Assembly (NCBI RefSeq): GCF_003751265.1 | Contig: NZ_RJKN01000003.1 | Span: forward strand, 1 to 64,000 | From: Pseudokineococcus lusitanus | Lineage (GTDB): Bacteria; Actinomycetota; Actinomycetes; Actinomycetales; Quadrisphaeraceae | DNA: 64,000 nucleotides | Direction of reading: 5' to 3' | Part shown: one piece after another, positions 52,542 to 60,105 of the stretch | How the letters are laid out: every line of letters starts with the position of its first letter | How positions within the stretch are numbered: position 1 is the stretch's first letter | The notes under the pieces: model-generated | The model's input: the letters and a program-made list of their open reading frames with translations, nothing else | Database searches by the model: none | Told to the model about the DNA's origin: nothing | Made by a program: the position numbers and the translations under genes

Positions 52542-53648
52542 TCAGCCCGCGGGCGCCGGCCGCCGCGCCGGCCGGCGGACGGGCTCGCCGAGCACGGCCC
52601 GCAGGTAGGGCACCCGGAGCAGCAGCCACGTCACCGCGGTGGCGGCGACGAGGTGCGCCGGCAGCAGGAGCAGCACCGTGCCGACCACCTCGGCCGTCGT
52701 CGTCGGCGGGCCGGTGACGTGCCGGAGCCCGTAGACGAGGGCGCCGTGCACGAGGAAGACGCCGAAGGCGTACGGCGCCCAGCGCGCCAGCCCGCGCTCG
52801 AGCCGGTCCGGCAGCACGTCGAGGCCGCGGTGCAGGAGCAGGTAGGCGCACGCCGACATGACGACGACCGTGGGCGAGAGGAAGTCGTACGCGTAGCGCC
52901 CGAGGCCGCCGAAGCCGTCGAGCGCGGCGGCGGCCCCGGTGACGACGACGGAAGCGACGAAGCCGGTGCGCGCGAGCGCCAGCCACCGGCCGCGGACGAC
53001 GACGTCGCGCAGGCACCAGCCGAGCACGTAGTAGCCGGCGAAGGGCAGGAAGCGGGTGGCGGCGTTGGGCTCGCCGACCCCGCCGAGGTAGGCGAGCACC
53101 TGGTCCAGCGCCCCGAGGGCAAGCAGGACCGCGGCCAGCCCCAGCTGCATGCGCCACGTGGCGTGCCGTGTCACGACCTTGAGGAAGGGCGTGGCCAGCA
53201 CGAGGCCGGCGAGGACGTAGAGGAAGTAGAGCTGCAGGAAGGGGGCGCCGCTGGCGACGTCGGCGACGGCGTCGGCCGGCCCCAGGTCCGCGCCGAGGAC
53301 GACCGCGCGGAAGAGGAGGTAGAAGGCCGTCCAGACGACGAGCGGCACGCCGATCCGGGTGAGCCGGCGCCGGAAGTAGTCGCGCGGCCGCGTGGTGCGC
53401 GCCGGGTCCAGCGCGAGCGCGCCGGAGATCATGACGAAGACCGGCACGCACCAGCGCGTCAGGGACTCGAGGACGTTGGCGACCCACCAGCCCGGGCTGC
53501 CGACGGGGACGCCGCGGCCCTCGACGACCGGCGCCAGCAGGTGGATGAGGACGACGGCCACGATCGCGAGGACGCGGGTCGAGTCCATCCAGCGGGTCCC
53601 CGTGCGCTCCGGCGGGCTCTCGGGCACGCGGTCGACGAGGTGGCTCAC
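52542..53648 (-). CDS. Acyltransferase 3 (OafA/WecH-like) membrane protein
   Basis: Product of 368 residues with about ten membrane helices. The start WMDSTRVLAIVAVVLIHLL is the conserved acyltransferase 3 first helix with the catalytic-type His. CVPVFVMISGALAL and YFRRRLTRIGVPLVVWTAFYLLF follow as expected. These proteins O-acylate sugars or glycolipids at the membrane. GTGA overlap with the phosphatidyltransferase gene upstream, so the two may act on one lipid. Substrate unknown. Confidence 0.88.
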   Translation of the reverse strand: MSHLVDRVPESPPERTGTRWMDSTRVLAIVAVVLIHLLAPVVEGRGVPVGSPGWWVANVLESLTRWCVPVFVMISGALALDPARTTRPRDYFRRRLTRIGVPLVVWTAFYLLFRAVVLGADLGPADAVADVASGAPFLQLYFLYVLAGLVLATPFLKVVTRHATWRMQLGLAAVLLALGALDQVLAYLGGVGEPNAATRFLPFAGYYVLGWCLRDVVVRGRWLALARTGFVASVVVTGAAAALDGFGGLGRYAYDFLSPTVVVMSACAYLLLHRGLDVLPDRLERGLARWAPYAFGVFLVHGALVYGLRHVTGPPTTTAEVVGTVLLLLPAHLVAATAVTWLLLRVPYLRAVLGEPVRRPARRPAPAG

Positions 53649-54370
53649 AGGACCTCCCGGGGACGGTCGGCGTCGAGCGCCCGCAGCAGCCGCGCGAGCA
53701 CGGGGAGCAGCTGGACGAGGGAGACGGCGGCGAGGGCCAGCAGCGCCCACGCGCCCACGGCGGCCCACAGCAGCGCGTCGTCCGGCCGCAGCCCGGCGAC
53801 GAGCCCCGCGGCGGCGACGACGAGGACGCGCGAGGGCCGTTCCCCCACCGTGACGACGCCGACGTCCCGGACGCCCGCCGCGGCCGTCCGCGCCCGCGCG
53901 TACTCGGCGAGCGCGGCCCCCGCGCCGGCGGCGACGACGACGGGCCCGGGCGCGCCGAGCAGCCACAGGGCCACGAGGGCGAGCGCGTCCGCGACCCGGT
54001 CGGCGACCGCGTCCGCCACCGCCCCGCCCGCGGTCGTGCGGCCTCGGAGGACGGCGACGCCGCCGTCGAGGCTGTCGACGACCCCGGACACGACGACGAC
54101 GAGCGGCACGACGAGGGCCCACCGACCGCCGGCGGCCGCGGCGGGCAGGGCGGCGAGCGGCAGGAGGAGACCGACGGCGGTGAGGGCGCCCGGCGTCACG
54201 CCCGCCGCCGCGAGCGGCCGGGCCAGCGCGTGGACCACCCCGAGCCACACCCGCACGACGCCCCGCGGCGGGGGCGCGTCGTGGAGCGCGGCCCACCGGC
54301 GCAGGTGCTCGGCCCGGTCGGGCAGCCCCGGACGGGCCGGGCCCGGGGCCCCGGGGACGCGGGACGGCAC
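53645..54370 (-). CDS. CDP-alcohol phosphatidyltransferase-like protein with altered motif
   Basis: Product of 241 residues with about six membrane helices. The catalytic region DSLDGGVAVLRGRTTAG ... AVADAVAD keeps all four Asp and both key Gly of the CDP-alcohol phosphotransferase motif, but the Arg after Ala (DGxxAR) is Val here. The N-terminal ~35 residues are a soluble extension (HLRRWAALHDAPPPRG). It may link an alcohol to a CDP-activated lipid, such as inositol phosphate or a novel headgroup. The Arg change could alter specificity or activity. The GTG start is 4 bp after the metF stop. Confidence 0.8.
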   Translation of the reverse strand: MPSRVPGAPGPARPGLPDRAEHLRRWAALHDAPPPRGVVRVWLGVVHALARPLAAAGVTPGALTAVGLLLPLAALPAAAAGGRWALVVPLVVVVSGVVDSLDGGVAVLRGRTTAGGAVADAVADRVADALALVALWLLGAPGPVVVAAGAGAALAEYARARTAAAGVRDVGVVTVGERPSRVLVVAAAGLVAGLRPDDALLWAAVGAWALLALAAVSLVQLLPVLARLLRALDADRPREVL

Positions 54371-54374
54371 GGCG

Positions 54375-55295
54375 TCAGGACGCCGCGGGGACGGCCGCGC
54401 CGAGCCCGAGGGCGTCGGCGACCTCGAGCGCCGCCCGCGACCGGTTGAGCGTGTAGAGGTGCAGCCCCGGGGCGCCGGCCGCGAGCAGCTCGCCCCCCAG
54501 CCCCACGGTGTGCTCGACGCCGGCGCGCCGCACGGCCTCGTCGCCGCCGGTGCGGTGCGCGTCCTCGAGGCGGGCCACGAGCGCCGCGGGAACGGGGGCG
54601 CCGGACAGCCGCTCGAAGCGCTCCACCTGCCGCAGCGAGGTGATGCTCATGAGCCCCGGGAGGACGGGCATGTCGCAGCCGTGGCCGGCGGCCCGGTCCA
54701 CGAGCTCGGTCCACCGGGCCGCCTCGAAGAAGAGCTGCGTCACGGCGAACGAGGCGCCGGCCCGCGCCTTGAGGGCGAGCACGCGGGCGTCGGCGTCGGC
54801 GTCGGCCGACTCGGGGTGGCCGTTCGGGAAGGCGGCGACGCCGACCGTGAGGTCCCCCATCCCCCGGAGCATCTCGACGAGCTCGAGGGCGGTGCCGAGC
54901 CCGTCGGGGTGCTGCTGCCACGGCGAGCCCGGTCCGCCGGGCGGGTCGCCGCGCAGGGCCAGCACCGACCGGACACCCGCGTCGACGAGCTCGCCGACGA
55001 CCTGGCGGACCTCGGCGCGGGAGGCGGACACGCAGGTGAGGTGGGCGACCGGCGGGACCGTCGTCGTGGCGGCCACCTCGCCCGCGACCCGGACGGTGCG
55101 GTCGCGGGTGGAGCCGCCGGCCCCGTAGGTCACCGACACGAAGGCGGGCTCGAGCGCCTCCACCCGCCGCAGCGAGTCCCAGAGCAGCCGCGCGGCGTCC
55201 TCGTCGCGGGGCGGGGAGATCTCGAAGGACAGCGACGGCCGCCCCGCGGCCCGCAGGTCCGCGAGCACGTCCCGCAGCGCCGGGCCTCCCTCCAT
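54375..55295 (-). CDS. metF: Methylenetetrahydrofolate reductase
   Basis: Product of 306 residues. FAD enzyme of the MetF family making 5-methyl-THF for methionine synthesis. Motifs: LSFEISPPRDEDAARLLWDSL (start barrel and catalytic Glu), VSVTYGAGGSTRDRT, AHLTCVSASRAEVRQ, VLALRGDPPGG, FPNGHPES, ALKARAGASFAVTQLFF (FAD/folate) and LPGLMSITSLRQVERF. Gene order metF-idsA (divergent) matches the Rv2172c-Rv2173 arrangement of mycobacteria as I recall it. TAGCCT lies 6 nt before ATG 55295; leaderless. Confidence 0.94.
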   Translation of the reverse strand: MEGGPALRDVLADLRAAGRPSLSFEISPPRDEDAARLLWDSLRRVEALEPAFVSVTYGAGGSTRDRTVRVAGEVAATTTVPPVAHLTCVSASRAEVRQVVGELVDAGVRSVLALRGDPPGGPGSPWQQHPDGLGTALELVEMLRGMGDLTVGVAAFPNGHPESADADADARVLALKARAGASFAVTQLFFEAARWTELVDRAAGHGCDMPVLPGLMSITSLRQVERFERLSGAPVPAALVARLEDAHRTGGDEAVRRAGVEHTVGLGGELLAAGAPGLHLYTLNRSRAALEVADALGLGAAVPAAS

Positions 55296-55301
55296 GCCCG
55301 C

Positions 55302-55307
55302 AGGCTA
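55302..55307 (-). promoter_or_regulatory. -10-like TAGCCT of metF
   Basis: Six nt before the metF ATG on the minus strand, no Shine-Dalgarno. Confidence 0.5.
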
Positions 55308-55451
55308 GCCACGCCCCGCCCGACCGGCCGGGCGGCGCCGTCCGTCACGCAGAGGGACCGTTCGTCACGGGACGCCACCCCTTCCGTCCGCGCGCCGCCC
55401 GAAGGGGTCGACGCGCCGCGCCCCGGCGCCGCGACCGCCCGGGGGCCGCTC

Positions 55452-55457
55452 TAGGGT
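55452..55457 (+). promoter_or_regulatory. -10-like TAGGGT of the prenyl synthase gene
   Basis: Followed by a GTG at 55468 (10 nt away) and by GTG 55534 with GGGGG upstream. Which GTG is used decides whether the mRNA is leaderless. Confidence 0.45.
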
Positions 55458-55533
55458 GCGGGGCACGGTGGTCGAGACGGCGGCCACCCGCACCGGGCAG
55501 GCAGCCGGGGCCCGGGACGGCAGGGGGTGCGGC

Positions 55534-56631
55534 GTGGACACGCTGGGAGTGAGCACGGACGCCGTCGCGCTGCGCCTGGGCGTCCAGGCCGAGCTCGACG
55601 CGGTGCTCGCGCGGCAGCGGGCGCTGCTCGCCGAGGTGGGGCCCCAGACGACCGGGCTCGTCGACGCGGTGGCCGACCTCGTGCGCGGCGGCAAGCGCCT
55701 GCGACCGGCCTTCTCCGCGTGGGGCTACCGCTCCGCCGGCGGCGAGGACCGCGCCGTCGAGGCCCGCGTCGGCGCCGCCCTCGAGCTCTTCCAGGCCGCG
55801 GCCCTCATCCACGACGACGTCATGGACGGCTCGGACACCCGGCGCGGCATGCCGGCCGTCCACCGCCGCTTCGGCGACCTCCACGCCGGCAGCGGCTGGC
55901 GGGGCTCGTGCGAGCGCTTCGGCGAGGCGGCGGCGATCCTCGCCGGCGACCTCTGCCTGGCGTGGAGCGACGAGGCCTTCGCCGGCTGCGGCGCCGACGT
56001 CGAGCGCCTCACGGCCGCCCGCGTCGTCTTCGACCGCATGCGCACCCAGCTCATGGCCGGGCAGTACCTCGACGTCCAGGAGCAGGCCTCGGGCGGCACG
56101 CCGGGCGCCGAGGAGCACGGCGACGACGTCGAGCGCGCGCTGCGCGTGCTCCGCTGGAAGAGCGCGAAGTACACGGTCGAGCACCCGCTGCTCATCGGTG
56201 CCGCCCTCGCCGGCGCGGGGCCCGAGCACCGCGAGGCGCTGTCCGCCTACGGCCTGCCCCTCGGGGAGGCCTTCCAGCTCCGCGACGACGTCCTCGGCGT
56301 CTTCGGGGACCCCTCGGTCACGGGCAAGCCCACCGGCGACGACCTCCGCGAGGGCAAGCGCACGATGCTCGTGGCGCTGGCCGTCCGGCACGGCGACGCC
56401 GAGGACCTGGCCCTCCTGGAGAGCAGCCTCGGTGCGCCCGACCTCGACGAGGACGGCGTCGCGGCCCTCCAGGACCTCGTGCGTCGCACGGGCGCGCTGG
56501 ACGCCGTCGAGACGCTCATCGACGACCTCGTCCGCCGCTCCCGCACCGCGCTCGCGCAGGCGCCGGTCACCGCCGCCGCGCGCGAGGCGCTCGGCGAGCT
56601 CGTCGGCGTGGCGACCGCCCGGACCTCCTGA
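55534..56631 (+). CDS. idsA: Geranylgeranyl/polyprenyl diphosphate synthase (IdsA-like)
   Basis: Product of 365 residues from GTG 55534 (GGGGG upstream); GTG 55468 would add 22. It condenses IPP onto allylic diphosphates to supply GGPP to CrtB. GGKRLRPAF binds substrate; LIHDDVMDGSDTRRG is the first Asp-rich motif (DDxxD). The second region reads FQLRDDVLGVFGD, with Gly where classic enzymes have the last Asp, as in IdsA2-type actinobacterial synthases. KSAKYTVEHPL is the chain-length region. It starts the crtI-crtB run on the plus strand. Confidence 0.9.
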   Translation: MDTLGVSTDAVALRLGVQAELDAVLARQRALLAEVGPQTTGLVDAVADLVRGGKRLRPAFSAWGYRSAGGEDRAVEARVGAALELFQAAALIHDDVMDGSDTRRGMPAVHRRFGDLHAGSGWRGSCERFGEAAAILAGDLCLAWSDEAFAGCGADVERLTAARVVFDRMRTQLMAGQYLDVQEQASGGTPGAEEHGDDVERALRVLRWKSAKYTVEHPLLIGAALAGAGPEHREALSAYGLPLGEAFQLRDDVLGVFGDPSVTGKPTGDDLREGKRTMLVALAVRHGDAEDLALLESSLGAPDLDEDGVAALQDLVRRTGALDAVETLIDDLVRRSRTALAQAPVTAAAREALGELVGVATARTS

Positions 56632-56746
56632 CGACGACGGCGGCGCCCCCGGCCCGCCCCCTCCTGCCGGCCCCCGTCCCCGTCCGGCGCACCGCCCTCC
56701 CCGCGGCCCTCTCCCGGGCCCCGCAGCGCACCACCCGAGGAGCCCC

Positions 56747-58375
56747 GTGACCACCACCGCCCCCCAGCCCGGCCGCACCCGCGCCGCCGGCGCCGCCGGC
56801 TCGGCCCGCACCGCCCGTCGCTGGGCCCGCTGGGCGGCCCAGGCCGCCGTCCCCGGCCGGGTCCGGACGACGTCGGGGCCGAGCGACCACGTCGTCGTCG
56901 TGGGCGCCGGGCTCGCCGGCCTGTCCGCGGCGATGCACCTCGCGGGCGCGGGCCGCCGCGTCACCGTGCTCGAGCGCGAGGCGGTCGTCGGCGGGCGCGC
57001 CGGCCGGCTCGAGCTGCAGGGGCCCACGGGCACCTACCGCTTCGACCCGGGCCCCACCGTCCTCACGATGCCGGACCTCATCGCCGACTGCTTCGACGCG
57101 CTCGGCGAGGAGATGAGCGACCGCATCACGCTCGACCCCGTCTCGCCGCTCTACCGGGCGCAGTACGCGGACGGCACGAGCCTCGACGTCCACGCGGACG
57201 CCGGCGAGATGGCGGCGGAGGTCGAGCGCGTGTGCGGCCCCGCCGAGGCCCGCGGCTACCTGCGCTACGTCGACTACGTCTCGAAGCTCTACCGCGCCGA
57301 GATGAAGAGCTTCATCGACACGAACATCGACACGCCCCTGGACCTCGTCGGCCCGGACCTCGCCCGCCTGGCCGCCCTCGGCGGCTTCGGCAGAATGGCG
57401 CCGCGGGTGGAGCGCTACCTCAAGGACCCGCGCACGCAGCGCGCCTTCTCCTTCCAGGCCCTCTACGCGGGCATGTCGCCCTACGACGCCCTCGCGCTCT
57501 ACGCCGTCATCGCCTACATGGACTCCGTCGCCGGCGTCTTCTTCCCCCGCGGCGGCGTGGCGGCCGTGCCGGAGGCCATGGCCGCGGCGCTGCGCGACCA
57601 CGGGGTCGACGTCCGCACCTCCACCGAGGTGACGACGGTCGAGCACTCCGGCGGCCGGGCCTCGGCGGTCGTCACGGCCGACGGCGAGCGGATCGCCTGC
57701 GACGCGCTCGTCCTCAACCCGGACCTGCCCGTGGCCTTCCGCGAGCTGCTCGGCACGGAGCGGCGCTCGTCGCGGCGGATGACGTACTCGCCGTCGTGCT
57801 ACCTGCTGCTGGCCGGCTCGACGAAGGCCTACCCCGGGACCGCGCACCACACGATCTCCTTCGGCCACGCGTGGGAGGAGGTCTTCGCCGAGCTGACGAG
57901 CGGTCGGCTCATGAGCGACCCCAGCGTGCTGATCTCCACGCCGTCGGTCTCCGACCCCACGGCCGCGCCCGAGGGACGGCACACGTACTACGTGCTCTTC
58001 CCGACGCCCAACCTCCAGAGCGCGCCCGACCTCGACTGGGAGCGCACCGCCCCGCACTACCGCGAGCACGTCATGCGCACGCTCGAGGCTCGCGGCTTCC
58101 CCGGCTTCGCGGACGGCATCGAGGTCGAGGACGTGACGACTCCGCTCGACTGGCAGCGCCGCGGGATGGAGGCGGGCGCGCCCTTCGCGGCGTCGCACGC
58201 CTTCAGCCAGACCGGGCCGTTCCGGCCGGGCAACATCTGGGGCGAGAACGTCGTGCTCACCGGCTCGGGCACGCAGCCCGGGGTGGGCGTGCCGATGGTG
58301 CTCGTGTCCGGCCGCCTGGCCGCCGAGCGCATCACCGGCAAGGTGCCCGGTTACCGCTCGCGGGCCTACCGGTGA
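56747..58375 (+). CDS. crtI: Phytoene desaturase
   Basis: Product of 542 residues with a basic/Ala-rich extension of ~45 residues. FAD loop HVVVVGAGLAGLSAAMHLAG, then EREAVVGGRAGRLEL and FDPGPTVLTMPDL; LYAGMSPYDALALYAVIAYMD is strongly CrtI-like; the C-terminal motif TGSGTQPGVGVPMVLVSGRLAAERI completes the cofactor site. It converts phytoene to lycopene (four steps) or a less desaturated product. GAGGAG precedes GTG 56747. A 4-bp GTGA overlap joins it to crtB. Confidence 0.95.
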   Translation: MTTTAPQPGRTRAAGAAGSARTARRWARWAAQAAVPGRVRTTSGPSDHVVVVGAGLAGLSAAMHLAGAGRRVTVLEREAVVGGRAGRLELQGPTGTYRFDPGPTVLTMPDLIADCFDALGEEMSDRITLDPVSPLYRAQYADGTSLDVHADAGEMAAEVERVCGPAEARGYLRYVDYVSKLYRAEMKSFIDTNIDTPLDLVGPDLARLAALGGFGRMAPRVERYLKDPRTQRAFSFQALYAGMSPYDALALYAVIAYMDSVAGVFFPRGGVAAVPEAMAAALRDHGVDVRTSTEVTTVEHSGGRASAVVTADGERIACDALVLNPDLPVAFRELLGTERRSSRRMTYSPSCYLLLAGSTKAYPGTAHHTISFGHAWEEVFAELTSGRLMSDPSVLISTPSVSDPTAAPEGRHTYYVLFPTPNLQSAPDLDWERTAPHYREHVMRTLEARGFPGFADGIEVEDVTTPLDWQRRGMEAGAPFAASHAFSQTGPFRPGNIWGENVVLTGSGTQPGVGVPMVLVSGRLAAERITGKVPGYRSRAYR

Positions 58376-59361
58376 GCGGCGCCCTGCCGGACCGGTACCG
58401 CGTCGGCGAGCGGTCGCTCGACGCGGCGGGCATCACCGACCCCGCGCTCCGCGCCGACCTGCAGGAGTGCCGCCGGCTGCACGCGCTCCACGGCCGCACG
58501 TACTACCTCGCGACGGCGCTGCTGCCCCCGGCCAAGCGGCCGTGGGTGTGGGCGCTGTACGGCTTCGCCCGCTACGCCGACGAGTTCGTCGACAGCCTCA
58601 CCGCGCCCGACCCGGACGCCCTCGTCCGCTTCGAGGAAGAGTTCTGGCGCGGGCTCGACGGCGCCCGCGCCGGCGGGACGGCCCCGGACGCCGTGAGCCG
58701 GGCCATGGCGCTGACGATGGAGCGCTGGGACATCCCCCGCGAGCACGTGCGCGCCTTCCTCGCGTCGATGCGGATGGACATCACCGAGACCGGCTACGCG
58801 ACGTGGGACGACCTCGTCGGGTACATGCACGGCTCCGCCGCCGTCATCGGCCTGCAGATGCTCCCCGTCCTCGAGCCGCTGCCGGGGCTCGAGGAGGAGG
58901 CCGCCGCGTGCGCCCGGACCCTCGGCGAGGCCTTCCAGATGTCCAACTTCATCAGGGACGTCGGCGAGGACCTCGACCGCGGCCGCGTGTACCTCCCCCA
59001 GGAGGACCTCGACGCGTGCGGCGTCGACCGCGACGAGCTGCGGCGCTGCCGCCGCACGGGGGCGCTGACCCCCGGGGTCCGGACGCTCCTGGAGCTCGAG
59101 GTGGCGCGCACCCGTGAGCTCTACGCCCGCGCCCGGCCGGGCATCGGCATGCTCCACCCGACGAGCCGCGACGCCATCGCCTGCGCCGACCGGCTGTACG
59201 GCGGCATCCTCGACGCCGTCGAGGAGGCGGACCTCCACGTCCTGCACCGGCGCGTGTCCGTCCCGCTCCCCCGCCGGCTCGGCGTGGCGCTGCCCGCCCT
59301 GGCCCGGGCCCGCGCCGCGCGGGCCGACGAGCGCTCCTGGCGACGGCCCGTCGCCGTCTAG
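58372..59361 (+). CDS. crtB: Phytoene synthase
   Basis: Product of 329 residues, squalene/phytoene synthase family. It joins two GGPP molecules into phytoene. Asp-rich motif YADEFVDSL (about 62-70) and second motif RDVGEDLDRGRVYLP (about 202-216) bind the diphosphates. Other family segments: RTYYLATALLPPAKRPWVWALYGFAR and YMHGSAAVIGLQMLPVL. Together with idsA and crtI this gives lycopene-type acyclic carotenoids; no lycopene cyclase or UbiA-type lycopene elongase is in the window. Confidence 0.96.
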   Translation: MSGALPDRYRVGERSLDAAGITDPALRADLQECRRLHALHGRTYYLATALLPPAKRPWVWALYGFARYADEFVDSLTAPDPDALVRFEEEFWRGLDGARAGGTAPDAVSRAMALTMERWDIPREHVRAFLASMRMDITETGYATWDDLVGYMHGSAAVIGLQMLPVLEPLPGLEEEAAACARTLGEAFQMSNFIRDVGEDLDRGRVYLPQEDLDACGVDRDELRRCRRTGALTPGVRTLLELEVARTRELYARARPGIGMLHPTSRDAIACADRLYGGILDAVEEADLHVLHRRVSVPLPRRLGVALPALARARAARADERSWRRPVAV

Positions 59362-59365
59362 GCCC

Positions 59366-59427
59366 CGTCCCCGACGACGACGGCCGGTCGCCCCCGCGGG
59401 GGCGACCGGCCGTCGTCGTCGGGGACG
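59366..59427. terminator. 62-bp perfect palindrome, convergent terminator
   Basis: Every base of 59366-59427 pairs with its mirror partner about the centre 59396/59397; the inner part is a C5/G5 core. It lies 4 bp after the crtB stop, and 12 bp from the stop of the opposite gene. Confidence 0.8.
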
Positions 59428-59439
59428 TGGGTCGGTGGG

Positions 59440-59874
59440 TCAGAAGGCGAGCGCCTGCGCCCGGCGGCGCACCTCGGTCGTGCGGTGCTCGGCCCGCAGC
59501 GCCTCGACCGGCGTGCCCGGCAGCGTGGGGTCCGGCGTGAACAGCCACCGGAGGGCCTCCGCGTCGCTGCAGCCGGCGTCCGCGAGGACGACCGCCGTGC
59601 CCCGCAGGCGGCGGAGCGGCTCGGGCAGCACGAGCGCCGTCGGCACGCAGTCGCGGCGGGGCTTGCCCCGGCGGACGGCGACGAGGTCCCGGTCCGCCAC
59701 GAGACGCCGCACCTGCGACGGCGCGAGGCCGAGGGCCGTGCCGACCTCCTCGAGCGTCATCCACGCGTCGACGAGTTGCTCGAGCTCGGCCATGACCGCG
59801 GACGGGTCCAGGGGGTCGGGCAGGGTCGCGGGACGACCGTCGTCGGTGGGCTGGGGGCTGCGTGCGTCGACCAC
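59440..59874 (-). CDS. Rv2175c-like DNA-binding regulator
   Basis: Product of 144 residues from GTG 59874. A short acidic start ([13 protein letters not shown]) is followed by a helix-turn-helix ([27 protein letters not shown]) and a C-terminal helical region with [22 protein letters not shown]. This is the Rv2175c family, a DNA-binding protein phosphorylated by PknL in M. tuberculosis. A PknL-like kinase is 1.6 kb away, here separated by a LysM gene. The start is supported by CAGGCT 6 nt upstream. Confidence 0.85.
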   Translation of the reverse strand: MVDARSPQPTDDGRPATLPDPLDPSAVMAELEQLVDAWMTLEEVGTALGLAPSQVRRLVADRDLVAVRRGKPRRDCVPTALVLPEPLRRLRGTAVVLADAGCSDAEALRWLFTPDPTLPGTPVEALRAEHRTTEVRRRAQALAF

Positions 59875-59880
59875 GGCGCC

Positions 59881-59886
59881 AGCCTG
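59881..59886 (-). promoter_or_regulatory. -10-like CAGGCT of the Rv2175c-like gene
   Basis: Six nt before GTG 59874, with no Shine-Dalgarno; leaderless. Confidence 0.35.
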
Positions 59887-60002
59887 CCACGCACCGGTCG
59901 CCGCTTCCCGGCACGCCGGCCCGCCCTCTCCGCACCGACGCCGGGAACCCGTCACCCGGGCGTCCGAATTCCACCGGTGCAACTCGTGGACCTGGACATC
60001 TC

Positions 60003-60058
60003 CTGTTGTACGTTCCGTCACAACAGCATCACGATGCTCTGCGGCACCACCTGTCACA
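60003..60058 (+). promoter_or_regulatory. Candidate promoter and operator of the LysM-transglycosylase gene
   Basis: In an AT-richer stretch, CTGTTGT (60003-60009) and ACAACAG (60020-60026) form a perfect inverted repeat. TTGTAC (60006-60011) and CACGAT (60030-60035) sit 18 bp apart, like -35 and -10 boxes, so the repeat overlaps the spacer. GTCACA occurs at 60017 and 60053; in mycobacteria GTCACA direct repeats bind MtrA, which controls wall hydrolase genes, but the spacing here is not the standard one. The leader of about 65 nt has no recognised riboswitch. Confidence 0.4.
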
Positions 60059-60105
60059 GCCGTCGCAGGCCGCCCGGTGCCCGCCCCCCACCTCCTGAGG
60101 ACGCC

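Noticed and set aside
48394-53487. 1697-residue minus-strand frame across the carotenoid and helicase genes
   Set aside because: It crosses several genes with family motifs in other frames and shows no domain itself; only GC-rich chance absence of stop codons.
49227-55454. 2075-residue plus-strand frame
   Set aside because: Opposite to helicase, acyltransferase, phosphatidyltransferase and metF, all supported by catalytic motifs; composition is that of an antisense shadow.
59875-60105. c-di-AMP (ydaO-type) riboswitch before the LysM-transglycosylase gene
   Set aside because: Such riboswitches often precede actinobacterial wall hydrolases, but the conserved core segments were not found in this 231-bp gap.
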